This document shows, piece after piece, positions 4,917 through 6,124 of a DNA stretch of 6,124 bases. Both the position numbers and the translations under genes were made by a program. The notes below the pieces were generated by a model. The model was given only the letters and a program-made list of their open reading frames with translations, searched no databases and had not been told where the DNA came from. Origin of the DNA: an uncultured Clostridia bacterium (lineage in GTDB: Bacteria; Bacillota; Clostridia; Oscillospirales; CAG-272); contig CALGZV010000411.1 of assembly GCA_937934385.1 (NCBI GenBank), forward strand, positions 1-6,124. Direction: 5' to 3'. Position 1 is the first letter of the stretch; every line of letters begins with the position of its first letter.

Positions 4917-6124
4917 ATGAATATAGCTGAAATACTGGCACAGGAGCTTGAAATAAAGCAGAGTCAGATAGAAAAAACGATTGCACTTATTGATGAAGGA
5001 AATACGATACCGTTTATAGCACGGTACCGCAAGGAGGTCACCGGATCGCTTGATGACAGCGTTCTGAGAAAGCTTTCCGAACGGCTTACATATCTTCGCG
5101 GACTTGAAAAAAGACGTGATGAGATCTCGGCTCTGATAGACGGTCAGGGAAAGCTAACGGAGGAGATCACATCAGCGCTTGACGCGGCGCAGACGCTTAC
5201 TGAACTTGAGGACATTTACCGTCCTTATAAACAGCACCGCAAGACGAGGGCTTCTGTAGCCCGCGCGAGAGGTCTTGAGCCGCTTGCAAAATTGCTTCTT
5301 GAACAGCGCCGTTCATACGGAAAGACGCTTGACGAGATCGCATCCGAATATGTGAGTGATGACGGAGAAGTTCCCGACGCCGACGCTGCTCTTGCAGGCG
5401 CCCGGGATATTATTGCGGAGGATATTTCAGATAATGCCGAATACCGCCGCCGGATCCGCTCGATAACATGGCGTTTCGGCACGATAGATACAAAGCAGAT
5501 AAAAGAGGGCTCCTCACCGTATGAGATGTACTACGACCACAGCGAGAGGCTTTCTTCCGTGCCGAATCACCGTGTGCTTGCGATAAACCGCGCGGAGAAA
5601 GAGGAGTATATACGTGTATCTGTTTCGGTTGAGGTATCTGAGGTTATCGGGTACCTTGAAAAACAGCTCCTCGGCGCGCCTGACAGTCCCGCGTATGTTC
5701 ATGTGCGCGAAGCTATAGCTGACAGCTACAGCCGTCTGATAGCACCTTCTGTCGAGCGTGAACTGAGAAGTGAGCTTTTCGATACGGCAAGTGAGGGCGC
5801 TATAGCCAATTTTTCCGAGAATCTCCGTAATCTTCTCATGCAGCCTCCGATCGGCGGACATACCGTTATGGGCTATGATCCCGGCTACCGTACCGGATGC
5901 AAGCTTGCGGTCGTCGATCAGACGGGAAAGGTACTCGATACCGCCGTCATATATCCGACAAAGCCGCAGGAGCGTATTGCGGAGTCAAAAAAGAAGGTAA
6001 AGGATCTGATCGGCAAATACGGCGTTACCGTCATTGCGATCGGCAATGGAACTGCGTCCCGTGAAAGTGAGGCGTTTATTGCAGATACCTTGCGAGAAAT
6101 GGACGGCGACTGCAAATATGTTAT
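4917..6124 (+). CDS. tex: Tex family nucleic-acid-binding protein (5' part, runs off the window)
   Basis: The first 402 codons are present without interruption; full-length Tex proteins usually have 700-800 residues, so the HhH and C-terminal S1 domains lie beyond the edge. Tex is a cytoplasmic nucleic-acid-binding protein linked to transcription, RNA turnover and stress tolerance in other bacteria. The Tex N-terminal helical domain is unmistakable: NTIPFIARYRKEVTGSLDD (29-47), RLTYLRGLEKRRDEI (56-70), QTLTELEDIYRPYKQHRKTRA (92-112) and ARGLEPLA (117-124). A helical linker region with the SSVPNHRVLAINRAE motif follows. The YqgF/RNase H-like domain starts at about 317 with MGYDPGYRTGCKLAVVD, giving an aspartate at 321, and continues to IGNGTASRE (375-383). 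The start is supported by AGGA (4906-4909) 7 nt before the ATG, and by the promoter at 4825-4853. The gene is divergent from the Fe-S operon, with 227 bp between them, and its sampled GC exceeds 50%. Confidence 0.95.
   Translation, partial: MNIAEILAQELEIKQSQIEKTIALIDEGNTIPFIARYRKEVTGSLDDSVLRKLSERLTYLRGLEKRRDEISALIDGQGKLTEEITSALDAAQTLTELEDIYRPYKQHRKTRASVARARGLEPLAKLLLEQRRSYGKTLDEIASEYVSDDGEVPDADAALAGARDIIAEDISDNAEYRRRIRSITWRFGTIDTKQIKEGSSPYEMYYDHSERLSSVPNHRVLAINRAEKEEYIRVSVSVEVSEVIGYLEKQLLGAPDSPAYVHVREAIADSYSRLIAPSVERELRSELFDTASEGAIANFSENLRNLLMQPPIGGHTVMGYDPGYRTGCKLAVVDQTGKVLDTAVIYPTKPQERIAESKKKVKDLIGKYGVTVIAIGNGTASRESEAFIADTLREMDGDCKYV

Noticed and set aside
5225..6115. Minus-strand frames opposite tex (5225-5482, 5514-5861, 5918-6115)
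   Set aside because: The + strand is an uninterrupted, highly recognisable Tex reading frame; the antisense products are Arg/Ser-rich artefacts.

Overview
The window looks like a chromosomal segment from an anaerobic member of the Clostridia (Firmicutes), probably a Ruminococcus/Oscillospiraceae-type gut bacterium. This placement is an inference. It rests on strong AGGAGG-type ribosome sites, sigma-A-like promoters in very AT-rich spacers, moderate-GC coding sequence, a DUF4854-type lipoprotein, zinc-ribbon/CD225 proteins, and the GGGtGRT protein next to an Fe-S scaffold protein. No mobile element, CRISPR array, tRNA or rRNA was seen.

Region 1 (1-551) is a long AT-rich non-coding stretch. 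It ends in a convincing extended -10 promoter (436-463) and a leader of about 80 nt. Three TGYAAAMT octamers spaced exactly 20 bp apart lie just upstream of the promoter.

Region 2 (552-2731, + strand) appears to be one operon of five small genes, closed by a strong hairpin terminator at 2827-2867. In order they are a DUF4854-like lipoprotein, a zinc-ribbon membrane protein, a zinc-ribbon CD225/dispanin membrane protein, a DUF2752 membrane protein whose start overlaps the previous stop, and a 126-residue soluble protein of unknown function. Four of the five proteins are predicted to be in or on the membrane. The biological role of the set is not known.

Region 3 (2947-4689, - strand) is a two-gene operon encoding a NifU/IscU-like iron-sulfur scaffold protein and, 33 nt downstream, the GGGtGRT protein. 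The terminator hairpin at 2827-2867 lies between this operon and region 2, which converge on it, and may serve both.

Region 4 (4690-6124): a 227-bp divergent spacer carries a near-consensus promoter (TTGACA-N17-TATTAT). It drives the tex gene, which encodes a nucleic-acid-binding Tex/YqgF/S1-family protein. Only the first 402 codons are present, and the gene runs off the right edge.

The best candidates for undescribed biology are the five-gene membrane cassette and the GGGtGRT/Fe-S scaffold pair. In the scaffold protein the ligand positions of classical IscU appear to be rearranged.
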